Shown here: positions 1 to 13,000 of the stretch, in pieces
Position numbering within the stretch: the first letter of the stretch is position 1
How the letters are laid out: the number at the start of each line of letters is the position of its first letter
NCBI GenBank assembly: GCA_017654935.2
Contig: CM065683.1
Coordinates: 800,538-864,537 of the forward strand
Source of the DNA: Phymorhynchus buccinoides
Lineage: Eukaryota > Mollusca > Gastropoda > Neogastropoda > Raphitomidae
Length of the DNA: 64,000 nt
Direction of reading: 5' to 3'
Notes under the pieces: model-generated
Database searches by the model: none
Told to the model about the DNA's origin: nothing
Seen by the model: the letters and a program-made list of their open reading frames with translations, nothing else
Position numbers and translations under genes: made by a program

Positions 1-3000
1 TGTTGTTGTTATGTACTGTAATGTGTTGTTGTTATTATGTACTGTAATGTGTTCTGCCATGTTGTTGTTATGTACTGTAATGTGTTCTGCCATGTTCTTG
101 TTATTATGTACTGTAATGTGTTCTGCCAGGTTGTTGTTATTATGTACTGTAATGTGTTCTGCCAGGTTGTTGTTATGTACTGTAATGTGTTCTGCCATGT
201 TGTTGTTATTATGTACTGTAATGTGTTCTGCCATGTTGTTATTATGTACTGTAATGTGTTCTGCCATGTTGTTGTTATGTACTGTAATGTGTTCTGCCAT
301 GTTGTTGTTATGTACTGTAATGTGTTCTGCCATGTACTGTAATGTGTTGTTGTTATGTACTGTAATGTGTTCTGCCATGTTGTTGTTGTGTACTGTAATG
401 TGTTCTGCCAGGTTGTTATGTACTGTAATGTGTTCTGCCAGGTTGTTGTTATGTACTGTAATGTGTTCTGTCATGTTGTTGTTATGTACTGTAATGTGTT
501 CTGTTGTTGTTATGTACTGTAATGTGTTCTGCCATGTTGTTGTTATGTACTGTAATGTGTTCTGCCATGTTGTTGTTGTTGTTATGTTATGTACTGTAAT
601 GTGTTCTGCCATGTTGTTGTTATTATGTACTGTAATGTGTTCTGCCATGTTGTTATGTACTGTAATGTGTTCTGCCATGTTGTTGTTATGTACTGTAATG
701 TGTTCTGCCATGTTGTTGTTATTATGTACTGTCTGCCATGTGTTCTGCCATGTGTTCTGCCATGTTGTTGTTATGTACTGTAATGTGTTCTGCCATGTTG
801 TTGTTATGTACTGTAATGTGTTCTGCCATGTTGTTGTTGTTATGTACTGTAATGTGTTCTGCCATGTTGTTGTTATGTACTGTAATGTGTTCTGCCATGT
901 TGTTATTATGTACTGTAATGTGTTATGCCATGTTGTTGTTATTATGTACTGTAATGTGTTCTGCCATGTTGTTGTTATTATGTACTGTAATGTGTTCTGC
1001 CATGTTGTTGTTATTATGTACTGTAATGTGTTCTGCCATGTTGTTATTATGTACTGTAAAGTGTTCTGCCATGTTGTTGTTATGTACTGTAATGTGTTCT
1101 GCCATGTTGTTGTTATTATGTACTGTAATGTGTTCTGCCATGTTGTTGTTATGTAATGTAATGTGTTCTGCCATGTTGTTGTTATGTACTGTAATGTGTT
1201 CTGCCATGTTGTTGTTGTTATGTACTGTAATGTGTTCTGCCATGTACTGTAATGTGTTGTTGTTATGTACTGTAATGTGTTCTGCCAGGTTGTTGTTGTT
1301 ATGTACTGTAATGTGTTCTGCCATGTTGTTGTTATTATGTACTGTAATGTGTTCTGCCATGTTATTGTTGTTATGTACTGTAATGTGTTCTGCCATGTTG
1401 TTGTTATGTACTGTAATGTGTTCTGCCATGTTGTTGTTATTATGTACTGTAATGTGTTCTGCCAGGTTGTTGTTGTTATGTACTGTAATGTGTTCTGCCA
1501 TGTTGTTATTATGTACTGTAATGTGTTCTGCCATGTTGTTGTTATTATGTACTGTAATGTGTTCTGCCATGTTGTTATTATGTACTGTAATGTGTTCTGC
1601 CATGTTGTTGTTATGTACTGTAATGTGTTCTGCCATGTTGTTGTTATGTACTGTAATGTGTTCTGCCATGTTGTTGTTATTATGTACTGTAATGTGTTCT
1701 GCCATTGTTGTTATTATGTACTGTAATGTGTTCTGCCAGGTTGTTGTTATTATGTACTGTAATGTGTTCTGCCATGTTGTTGTTATTATGTACTGTAATG
1801 TGTTCTGCCATGTGTTCTGTCATGTTGTTATTATGTAATGTAATGTGTTCTGCCATGTTGTTGTTATTATGTACTGTAATGTGTTATGCCATGTTGTTAT
1901 TATGTACTGTAAAGTGTTCTGCCATGTTGTTGTTATGTAATGTAATGTGTTCTGCCATGTTGTTATTATGTACTGTAATGTGTTCTGCCTTGTTGTTGTT
2001 ATTATGTACTGTAATGTGTTCTGTACTGTAATGTGTTCTGCCTTGTTGTTGTTGTTATGTACTGTAATGTGTTCTGCCTTGTTGTTGTTATTATGTACTG
2101 TAATGTGTTCTGCCTTGTTGTTGTTATTATGTACTGTAATGTGTTATGCCATGTTGTTATTATGTAATGTAATGTGTTCTGCCATGTTGTTGTTATTATG
2201 TACTGTAATGTGTTCTGCCATGTTGTTGTTATTATGTACTGTAATGTGTTATGCCATGTTGTTGTTATTATGTACTGTAATGTGTTCTGCCATGTTGTTA
2301 TTATGTACTGTAATGTGTTCTGCCATGTTGTTGTTATTATGTACTGTAATGTGTTCTGCCATGTTGTTGTTATTATGTACTGTAATGTGTTCTGCCATGT
2401 TGTTGTTATTATGTACATGTGTTCTTGTTGTTATTATGTACTGTAATGTGTTCTGTCATGTTGTTATGTTGTTATTATGTACTGTAATGTGTTCTGCCAT
2501 GTTGTTGTTATGTACTGTAATGTGTTATGCCATGTTGTTGTTATGTACTGTAATGTGTTCTGCCATGTTGTTATTATGTACTGTTATGTGTTCTGCCATG
2601 TTGTTGTACTGTAATGTGTTCTGCCAGGTTGTTGTTATTAATGTAACTGTAATGTGTTCTGCCATGTTGTTATTATGTACTGTAATGTGTTCTGCCATGT
2701 TGTTGTTATGTACTGTAATGTGTTCTGCCATGTTGTTGTTATTATGTACTGTAATGTGTTCTGCCATGTTGTTATTATGTACTGTAATGTGTTCTGCCAT
2801 GTGTTCTTCCATGTTGTTATTATGTACTGTAATGTGTTCTGTCATGTTGTTGTTATGTACTGTAATGTCATGTTGTTGTTATTATGTACTGTAATGTGTT
2901 CTGCCATGTTGTTGTTATTATGTACTGTAATGTGTTATGCCATGTTGTTGTTATTATGTACTGTAATGTGTTCTGCCATGTTGTTATTTATGTATGTGTT

Positions 3001-3510
3001 CTGCTATGTTGTTATTTAGTGTAATGTGTTCTGCCATGTTGTTCTTCCATGTTGTTGTTATTATGTACTGTAATGTGTTCTGCCATGTGTTCTGCCTTGT
3101 TGTTGTTGTTATGTACTGTAATGTGTTCTGCCATGTTGTTGTTATTATGTACTGTAATGTGTTCTGCCATGTTGTTGTTATTATGTACTGTAATGTGTTC
3201 TGCCATGTTGTTATTATGTACTGTAATGTGTTCTGCCATGTTGTTGTTCTGCCATGTTGTTGTTGTTATGTACTGTAATGTGTTCTGCCATGTGTTATGC
3301 CATGTTGTTGTTATTATGTACTGTAATGTGTTCTGCCATATTGTTGTTATTATGTACTGTAATGTGTTCTGCCAGGTTGTTGTTGTGTACTGTAATGTGT
3401 TCTGCCAGGTTGTTATGTACTGTAATGTGTTCTGCCATGTTGTTGTTATTATGTACTGTGATGTGTTCTGCCATGTTGTTATTATGTACTATAATGTGTT
3501 CTGCCATGTT
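1..3510. repeat. GT-rich minisatellite, 30+3n bp unit (array 1, left part)
   Basis: Tandem copies of a unit that begins ATGTACTGTAATGTGTTCTG, continues CCATGTTGTT, and ends in zero to a few extra GTT or ATT triplets, giving units of about 30, 33, 36 or 39 bp. This left part is more varied than the rest: there are CCAGG and CCTTG variants, ATG-to-AAG changes, truncated units and units with the tail missing. All units keep a multiple of three, so long reading frames run through it on both strands (repeats of MYCNVFCHVVV or MAEHITVHNNN). I do not regard these as genes. Confidence 0.97.
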
Positions 3511-4010
3511 NNNNNNNNNNNNNNNNNNNNNNNNNNNNNNNNNNNNNNNNNNNNNNNNNNNNNNNNNNNNNNNNNNNNNNNNNNNNNNNNNNNNNNNNNN
3601 NNNNNNNNNNNNNNNNNNNNNNNNNNNNNNNNNNNNNNNNNNNNNNNNNNNNNNNNNNNNNNNNNNNNNNNNNNNNNNNNNNNNNNNNNNNNNNNNNNNN
3701 NNNNNNNNNNNNNNNNNNNNNNNNNNNNNNNNNNNNNNNNNNNNNNNNNNNNNNNNNNNNNNNNNNNNNNNNNNNNNNNNNNNNNNNNNNNNNNNNNNNN
3801 NNNNNNNNNNNNNNNNNNNNNNNNNNNNNNNNNNNNNNNNNNNNNNNNNNNNNNNNNNNNNNNNNNNNNNNNNNNNNNNNNNNNNNNNNNNNNNNNNNNN
3901 NNNNNNNNNNNNNNNNNNNNNNNNNNNNNNNNNNNNNNNNNNNNNNNNNNNNNNNNNNNNNNNNNNNNNNNNNNNNNNNNNNNNNNNNNNNNNNNNNNNN
4001 NNNNNNNNNN
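3511..4010. other. Assembly gap of exactly 500 N
   Basis: A run of 500 N inside the minisatellite. The round length, identical to the second gap at 27588-28087, suggests a placeholder of unknown true size. Confidence 0.98.
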
Positions 4011-7000
4011 GCCATGTTGTTATTATTTACTGTCATGTGTTCTGCTATGTTGTTATTTAGTGTAATGTGTTCTGCCATGTTGTTATGTACTGTAATGTGT
4101 TCTGCCATGTTGTTGTTATGTACTGTAATGTGTTCTGCCATGTTGTTATTATGTACTGTAATGTGTTCTGCCATGTTGTTGTTGTTATGTACTGTAATGT
4201 GTTCTGCCATGTTGTTGTTATGTACTGTAATGTGTTCTGCCATGTTGTTGTTATTATGTACTGTAATGTGTTCTGCCATGTTGTTATTATGTACTGTAAT
4301 GTGTTCTGCCATGTTGTTGTTATGTACTGTAATGTGTTCTGCCATGTTGTTGTTATGTACTGTAATGTGTTCTGCCATGTTGTTGTTATGTACTGTAATG
4401 TGTTCTGCCATGTTGTTGTTATGTACTGTAATGTGTTCTGCCAGGTTGTTGTTGTTATGTACTGTAATGTGTTCTGCCATGTTGTTGTTGTTATGTACTG
4501 TAATGTGTTCTGCCAGGTTGTTGTTATGTACTGTAATGTGTTCTGCCATGTTGTTGTTATGTACTGTAATGTGTTCTGCCATGTTGTTATGTACTGTAAT
4601 GTGTTCTGCCATGTTGTTGTTATGTACTGTAATGTGTTCTGCCATGTTGTTGTTATGTACTGTAATGTGTTCTGCCATGTTGTTGTTATTATGTAACTGT
4701 AATGTGTTCTGCCCATGTGTTCTGCCATGTTGTTGTTATGTACTGTAATGTGTTCTGCCATGTTGTTGTTATGTACTGTAATGTGTTCTGCCATGTTGTT
4801 GTTATGTACTGTAATGTGTTCTGCCATGTTGTTGTTGTTATGTACTGTAATGTGTTCTGCCATGTTGTTGTTGTTATGTACTGTAATGTGTTCTGCCATG
4901 TTGTTGTTATGTACTGTAATGTGTTCTGCCATGTTGTTGTTGTTATGTACTGTAATGTGTTCTGCCATGTTGTTGTTGTTATGTACTGTAATGTGTTCTG
5001 CCATGTTGTTGTTGTTATGTACTGTAATGTGTTCTGCCATGTTGTTGTTATGTACTGTAATGTGTTCTGCCATGTTGTTGTTATTATGTACTGTAATGTG
5101 TTCTGCCATGTTGTTGTTATGTACTGTAATGTGTTCTGCCATGTTGTTGTTATTATGTACTGTAATGTGTTCTGCCATGTTGTTGTTATTATGTACTGTA
5201 ATGTGTTCTGCCATGTTGTTGTTATTATGTACTGTAATGTGTTCTGCCATGTTGTTGTTATTATGTACTGTAATGTGTTCTGCCATGTTGTTGTTATTAT
5301 GTACTGTAATGTGTTCTGCCTTGTTGTTGTTGTTATGTACTGTAATGTGTTCTGCCATGTTGTTGTTATGTACTGTAATGTGTTCTGCCATGTTGTTGTT
5401 ATTATGTACTGTAATGTGTTCTGCCATGTTGTAATGTGTTTGCCATTATGTACTGTAATGTGTTCTGCCATGTTGTTGTTATGTACTGTAATGTGTTCTG
5501 CCATGTTGTTATTATGTACTGTAATGTGTTCTGCCATGTTGTTGTTATTATGTACTGTAATGTGTTCTGCCATGTTGTTGTTATGTACTGTAATGTGTTC
5601 TGCCATGTTGTTGTTGTTATGTACTGTAATGTGTTATGCCATGTTGTTATTATGTACTGTAATGTGTTCTGCCATGTTGTTGTTATTATGTACTGTAATG
5701 TGTTCTGCCATGTTGTTGTTATGTACTGTAATGTGTTCTGCCATGTTGTTGTTATTATGTACTGTAATGTGTTCTGCCATGTTGTTGTTATTATGTACTG
5801 TAATGTGTTCTGCCATGTTGTTGTTATTATGTACTGTAATGTGTTCTGCCTGTAATGTGTTGTTGTTGTTATGTACTGTAATGTGTTCTGCCATGTTGTT
5901 GTTGTTATGTACTGTAATGTGTTCTGCCATGTTGTTGTTATTATGTACTGTAATGTGTTCTGCCATGTTGTTGTTATTATGTACTGTAATGTGTTCTGCC
6001 ATGTTGTTGTTATGTACTGTAATGTGTTCTGCCATGTTGTTGTTATTATGTACTGTAATGTGTTCTGCCATGTTGTTGTTATTATGTACTGTAATGTGTT
6101 CTGCCATGTTGTTATTATGTACTGTAATGTGTTCTGCCATGTTGTTGTTATGTACTGTAATGTGTTCTGCCATGTTGTTATTATGTACTGTAATGTGTTC
6201 TGCCATGTTGTTGTTATTATGTACTGTAATGTGTTCTGCCATGTTGTTGTTATTATGTACTGTAATGTGTTCTGCCATGTTGTTGTTATTATGTAACTGT
6301 TAATGTGTTCTGCCATGTTGTTGTTATTATGTACTGTAATGTGTTCTGCCATGTTGTTATTATGTACTGTAATGTGTTCTGCCATGTTGTTGTTATTATG
6401 TACTGTAATGTGTTCTGCCATGTTGTTATTATGTACTGTAATGTGTTCTGCCATGTTGTTATTATGTACTGTAATGTGTTCTGCCATGTTGTTGTTATGT
6501 ACTGTAATGTGTTCTGCCATGTTGTTGTTATTATGTACTGTAATGTGTTCTGCCATGTTGTTGTTATTATGTACTGTAATGTGTTCTGCCATGTTGTTAT
6601 TATGTACTGTAATGTGTTCTGCCATGTTGTTGTTATTATGTACTGTAATGTGTTCTGCCATGTTGTTGTTATGTACTGTAATGTGTTCTGCCATGTTGTT
6701 GTTATTATGTACTGTAATGTGTTCTGCCATGTTGTTGTTATGTACTGTAATGTGTTCTGCCATGTTGTTGTTATTATGTACTGTAATGTGTTCTGCCTTG
6801 TTGTTGTTATTATGTACTGTAATGTGTTCTGCCATGTTGTTGTTATTATGTACTGTAATGTGTTCTGCCATGTTGTTGTTATTATGTACTGTAATGTGTT
6901 CTGCCATGTTGTTGTTATTATGTACTGTAATGTGTTCTGCCATGTTGTTGTTATTATGTACTGTAATGTGTTCTGCCATGTTGTTGTTATTATGTACTGT

Positions 7001-10000
7001 AATGTGTTCTGCCATGTTGTTATTATGTACTGTAATGTGTTCTGCCATGTTGTTGTTATTATGTACTGTAATGTGTTATGCCATGTTGTTGTTATTATGT
7101 ACTGTAATGTGTTCTGCCATGTTGTTATTATGTACTGTAATGTGTTCTGCCATGTTCTTGTTGTTATTATGTACTGTAATGTGTTCTGCCATGTTGTTGT
7201 TATTATGTACTGTAATGTGTTCTGCCATGTTGTTATTATGTACTGTAATGTGTTCTGCCATGTTGTTGTTTGTACTGTAATGTGTTCTGCCATGTTGTTA
7301 TTATGTACTGTAATGTGTTCTGCCATGTTGTTGTTGTTATGTACTGTAATGTGTTCTGCCATGTTGTTATGTACTGTAATGTGTTCTGCCATGTTGTTAT
7401 TATGTACTGTAATGTGTTCTGCCATGTTGTTGTTATTATGTACTGTAATGTGTTCTGCCATGTTGTTGTTATTATGTACTGTAATGTGTTCTGCCATGTT
7501 GTTATTATGTACTGTAATGTGTTCTGCCATGTTGTTGTTATGTACTGTAATGTGTTCTGCCATGTTGTTGTTATGTACTGTAATGTGTTCTGCCATGTTG
7601 TTGTTATTATGTACTGTAATGTGTTCTGCCATGTTGTTGTTATGTACTGTAATGTGTTCTGCCATGTTGTAATGTGTTCTGCCATGTACTGTAATGTGTT
7701 CTGCCATGTTGTTGTTGTTATGTACTGTAATGTGTTCTGCCATGTTGTTGTTATGTACTGTAATGTGTTCTGCCATGTTGTTATTATGTACTGTAATGTG
7801 TTCTGCCATGTTGTTGTTGTTATGTACTGTAATGTGTTCTGCCATGTTGTTGTTATTATGTACTGTAATGTGTTCTGCCATGTTGTTATTATGTACTGTA
7901 ATGTGTTCTGCCATGTTGTTGTTATGTACTGTAATGTGTTCTGCCATGTTGTTGTTATGTACTGTAATGTGTTCTGCCATGTTGTTGTTGTTATGTACTG
8001 TAATGTGTTCTGCCATGTTGTTGTTGTTATGTACTGTAATGTGTTCTGCCATGTTGTTGTTATTATGTACTGTAATGTGTTCTGCCATGTTGTTGTTATG
8101 TACTGTAATGTGTTCTGCCATGTTGTTGTTATGTACTGTAATGTGTTCTGCCATGTTGTTGTTATTATGTACTGTAATGTGTTCTGCCATGTTGTTATTA
8201 TGTACTGTAATGTGTTCTGCCATGTTGTTGTTATTATGTACTGTAATGTGTTCTGCCATGTTGTTATTATGTACTGTAATGTGTTCTGCCATGTTGTTGT
8301 TATTATGTACTGTAATGTGTTCTGCCATGTTGTTGTTATTATGTACTGTAATGTGTTCTGCCATGTTGTTGTTATGTACTGTAATGTGTTCTGCCATGTT
8401 GTTGTTGTTATGTACTGTAATGTGTTCTGCCATGTTGTTGTTATTATGTACTGTAATGTGTTCTGCCATGTTGTTGTTATGTACTGTAATGTGTTCTGCC
8501 ATGTTGTTGTTATTATGTACTGTAATGTGTTCTGCCATGTTGTTGTTGTTATGTACTGTAATGTGTTCTGCCATGTTGTTGTTATTATGTACTGTAATGT
8601 GTTCTGCCACTGTGTTGTTGTTGTTATGTACTGTAATGTGTTCTGCCATGTTGTTGTTATGTACTGTAATGTGTTCTGCCATGTTGTTGTTATTATGTAC
8701 TGTAATGTGTTCTGCCATGTTGTTGTTATTATGTACTGTAATGTGTTCTGCCTGCCATGTTGTTGTTATTATGTACTGTAATGTGTTCTGCCATGTTGTT
8801 GTTGTTATGTACTGTAATGTGTTCTGCCATGTTGTTATTATGTACTGTAATGTGTTCTGCCATGTTGTTGTTATTATGTACTGTAATGTGTTCTGCCATG
8901 TTGTTGTTGTTATGTACTGTAATGTGTTCTGCCATGTTGTTGTTGTTATGTACTGTAATGTGTTCTGCCATGTTGTTGTTATTATGTACTGTAATGTGTT
9001 CTGCCATGTTGTTGTTGTGTACTGTAATGTGTTCTGCCTGTAATGTGTTCTGCCATGTTGTTGTTATTATGTACTGTAATGTGTTCTGCCATGTTGTTGT
9101 TATTATGTACTGTAATGTGTTCTGCCATGTTGTTGTTATTATGTACTGTAATGTGTTCTGCCATGTTGTTGTTATTATGTACTGTAATGTGTTCTGCCAT
9201 GTTGTTGTTATTATGTACTGTAATGTGTTCTGCCACTGTAATTGTTGTTATTATGTACTGTAATGTGTTCTGCCATGTTGTTGTTATTATGTAATGTGTT
9301 CTGCCATGTTGTTGTGCTGTTGTTATTATGTACTGTAATGTGTTCTGCCATGTTGTTGTTGTTATGTACTGTAATGTGTTCTGCCATGTTGTTGTTATTA
9401 TGTACTGTAATGTGTTCTGCCATGTTGTTGTTATTATGTACTGTAATGTGTTCTGCCATGTTGTTGTTATTATGTACTGTAATGTGTTCTGCCATGTTGT
9501 TGTTATTATGTACTGTAATGTGTTCTGCCATGTTGTTATTATGTACTGTAATGTGTTCTGCCATGTTGTTGTTATTATGTACTGTAATGTGTTCTGCCAT
9601 GTGTTGTTGTTGTTATGTACTGTAATGTGTTCTGCCATGTTGTTGTTGTTATGTACTGTAATGTGTTCTGCCATGTTGTTGTTTATGTACTGTAATGTGT
9701 TCTGCCATGTTGTTGTTGTTATGTACTGTAATGTGTTCTGCCATGTTGTTGTTATGTACTGTAATGTGTTCTGCCATGTTGTTGTTGTTATGTACTGTAA
9801 TGTGTTCTGCCATGTTGTTATTATGTACTGTAATGTGTTCTGCCATGTTGTTGTTATGTACTGTAATGTGTTCTGCCATGTTGTTGTTGTTATGTACTGT
9901 AATGTGTTCTGCCATGTTGTTGTTGTTATGTACTGTAATGTGTTCTGCCATGTTGTTGTTATGTACTGTAATGTGTTCTGCCATGTTGTTGTTGTTATGT

Positions 10001-13000
10001 ACTGTAATGTGTTCTGCCATGTTGTTGTTATGTACTGTAATGTGTTCTGCCATGTTGTTGTTATGTACTGTAATGTGTTCTGCCATGTTGTTGTTATTAT
10101 GTACTGTAATGTGTTCTGCCATGTTGTTGTTGTTATGTACTGTAATGTGTTCTGCCATGTTGTTGTTGTTATGTACTGTAATGTGTTCTGCCATGTTGTT
10201 GTTATGTACTGTAATGTGTTCTGCCATGTTGTTGTTATGTACTGTAATGTGTTCTGCCATGTTGTTGTTGTTATGTACTGTAATGTGTTCTGTGTTGTTG
10301 TTGTTATGTACTGTAATGTGTTCTGCCATGTTGTTGTTATGTACTGTAATGTGTTCTGCCATGTTATGTACTGTAATGTGTTGTTGTTATGTACTGTAAT
10401 GTGTTCTGCCATGTTGTTGTTGTTATGTACTGTAATGTGTTCTGCCATGTTGTTGTTATGTACTGTAATGTGTTCTGCCATGTTGTTGTTATGTACTGTA
10501 ATGTGTTCTGCCATGTTGTTGTTGTTATGTACTGTAATGTGTTCTGCCATGTTGTTGTTGTTATGTACTGTAATGTGTTCTGCCATGTTGTTGTTTTATG
10601 TACTGTAATGTGTTCTGCCATGTTGTTATTATGTACTGTAATGTGTTCTGCCATGTTGTTGTTATGTACTGTAATGTGTTCTGCCATGTTGTTGTTATTA
10701 TGTACTGTAATGTGTTCTGCCATGTTGTTGTTATGTACTTAATGTGTTCTGCCATGTTGTTGTTGTGTACTGTAATGTGTTCTGCCATGTTGTTATTATG
10801 TACTGTAATGTGTTCTGCCATGTTGTTGTTGTAATGTGTTCTGCCATGTTGTTGTTATTTACTGTAATGTGTTCTGCCATGTTGTTGTTATGTACTGTAA
10901 TGTGTTCTGCCATGTTGTTGTTATGTACTGTAATGTGTTCTGCCATGTTGTTGTTGTTATGTACTGTAATGTGTTCTGCCATGTTGTTATTATGTACTGT
11001 AATGTGTTCTGCCATGTTGTTGTTATTATGTACTGTAATGTGTTCTGCCATGTTGTTATTATGTACTGTAATGTGTTCTGCCATGTTGTTGTTATTATGT
11101 ACTGTAATGTGTTCTGCCATGTTGTTGTTGTTATGTACTGTAATGTGTTCTGCCATGTTGTTGTTATGTACTGTAATGTGTTCTGCCATGTTGTTGTTAT
11201 GTACTGTAATGTGTTCTGCCATGTTGTTGTTATTATGTACTGTAATGTGTTCTGCCATGTTGTTATTATGTACTGTAATGTGTTCTGCCATGTTGTTGTT
11301 ATGTACTGTAATGTGTTCTGCCATGTTGTTGTTGTTATGTACTGTAATGTGTTCTGCCATGTTGTTGTTATTATGTACTGTAATGTGTTCTGCCATGTTG
11401 TTGTTATTATGTACTGTAATGTGTTCTGTTGTTGTTGTTGTTGTTATGTACTGTAATGTGTTCTGCCATGTTGTTGTTATTATGTACTGTAATGTGTTCT
11501 GCCATGTTGTTGTTATGTACTGTAATGTGTTCTGCCATGTTGTTGTTATTATGTACTGTAATGTGTTCTGCCATGTTGTTATTATGTACTGTAATGTGTT
11601 CTGCCATGTTGTTGTTATTATGTACTGTAATGTGTTCTGCCATGTTGTTGTTATTATGTACTGTAATGTGTTCTGCCATGTTGTTGTTATTATGTACTGT
11701 AATGTGTTCTGCCATGTTGTTGTTGTAATGTGTTCTTATGTACTGTAATGTGTTCTGCCATGTTGTTGTTATTATGTACTGTAATGTGTTCTGCCATGTT
11801 GTTGTTATTATGTACTGTAATGTGTTCTGCCATGTTGTTGTTATTATGTACTGTAATGTGTTCTGCCATGTTGTTGTTATTATGTACTGTAATGTGTTCT
11901 GCCATGTTGTTGTTATTACTGTAATGTGTATGTTGTTATTGTTCTGCCATGTGTTCTGTTGTTGTTATTATGTACTGTAATGTGTTCTGCCATGTTGTTG
12001 TTATTATGTACTGTAATGTGTTCTGCCATGTTGTTATTATTATGTACTGTAATGTGTTCTGCCATGTTGTTGTTATTATGTACTGTAATGTGTTCTGCCA
12101 TGTTGTTGTTATTATGTACTGTAATGTGTTCTGCCATGTTGTTGTTATTATGTACTGTAATGTGTTCTGCCATGTTGTTGTTATTATGTACTGTAATGTG
12201 TTCTGCCATGTTGTTGTTATTATGTACTGTAATGTGTTCTGCCATGTTGTTGTTATTATGTACTGTAATGTGTTCTGCCATGTACTGTAATGTGTTCTGT
12301 TGTTATTATGTACTGTAATGTGTTCTGCCATGTTGTTGTTATGTACTGTAATGTGTTCTGCCATGTTGTTGTTATTATGTACTGTAATGTGTTCTGCCAT
12401 GTTGTTGTTATTATGTACTGTAATGTGTTCTGCCATGTGTTCTTGTTGTTGTTATGTACTGTAATGTGTTCTGCCATGTTGTTGTTATTATGTACTGTAA
12501 TGTGTTCTGCCATGTTGTTGTTATGTACTGTAATGTGTTCTGCCATGTTGTTATTATGTACTGTAATGTGTCTCTGTTATTATGTTGTTGTTGTTTTATG
12601 TACTGTAATGTGTTCTGCCATGTTGTTGTTGTTATGTACTGTAATGTGTTCTGCCATGTTGTTATTATGTACTGTAATGTGTTCTGCCATGTTGTTGTTA
12701 TGTATGTAATGTGTAATGTGTTCTGCCATGTTGTTGTTATTATGTACTGTAATGTGTTCTGCCATGTTGTTATTATGTACTGTAATGTGTTCTGCCATGT
12801 TGTTGTTATTATGTACTGTAATGTGTTCTGCCATGTTGTTGTTGTTATGTACTGTAATGTGTTCTGCCATGTTGTTGTTATTATGTACTGTAATGTGTTC
12901 TGCCATGTTGTTGTTATTATGTACTGTAATGTGTTCTGCCATGTTGTTGTTATTATGTACTGTAATGTGTTCTGCCATGTTGTTGTTATTATGTACTGTA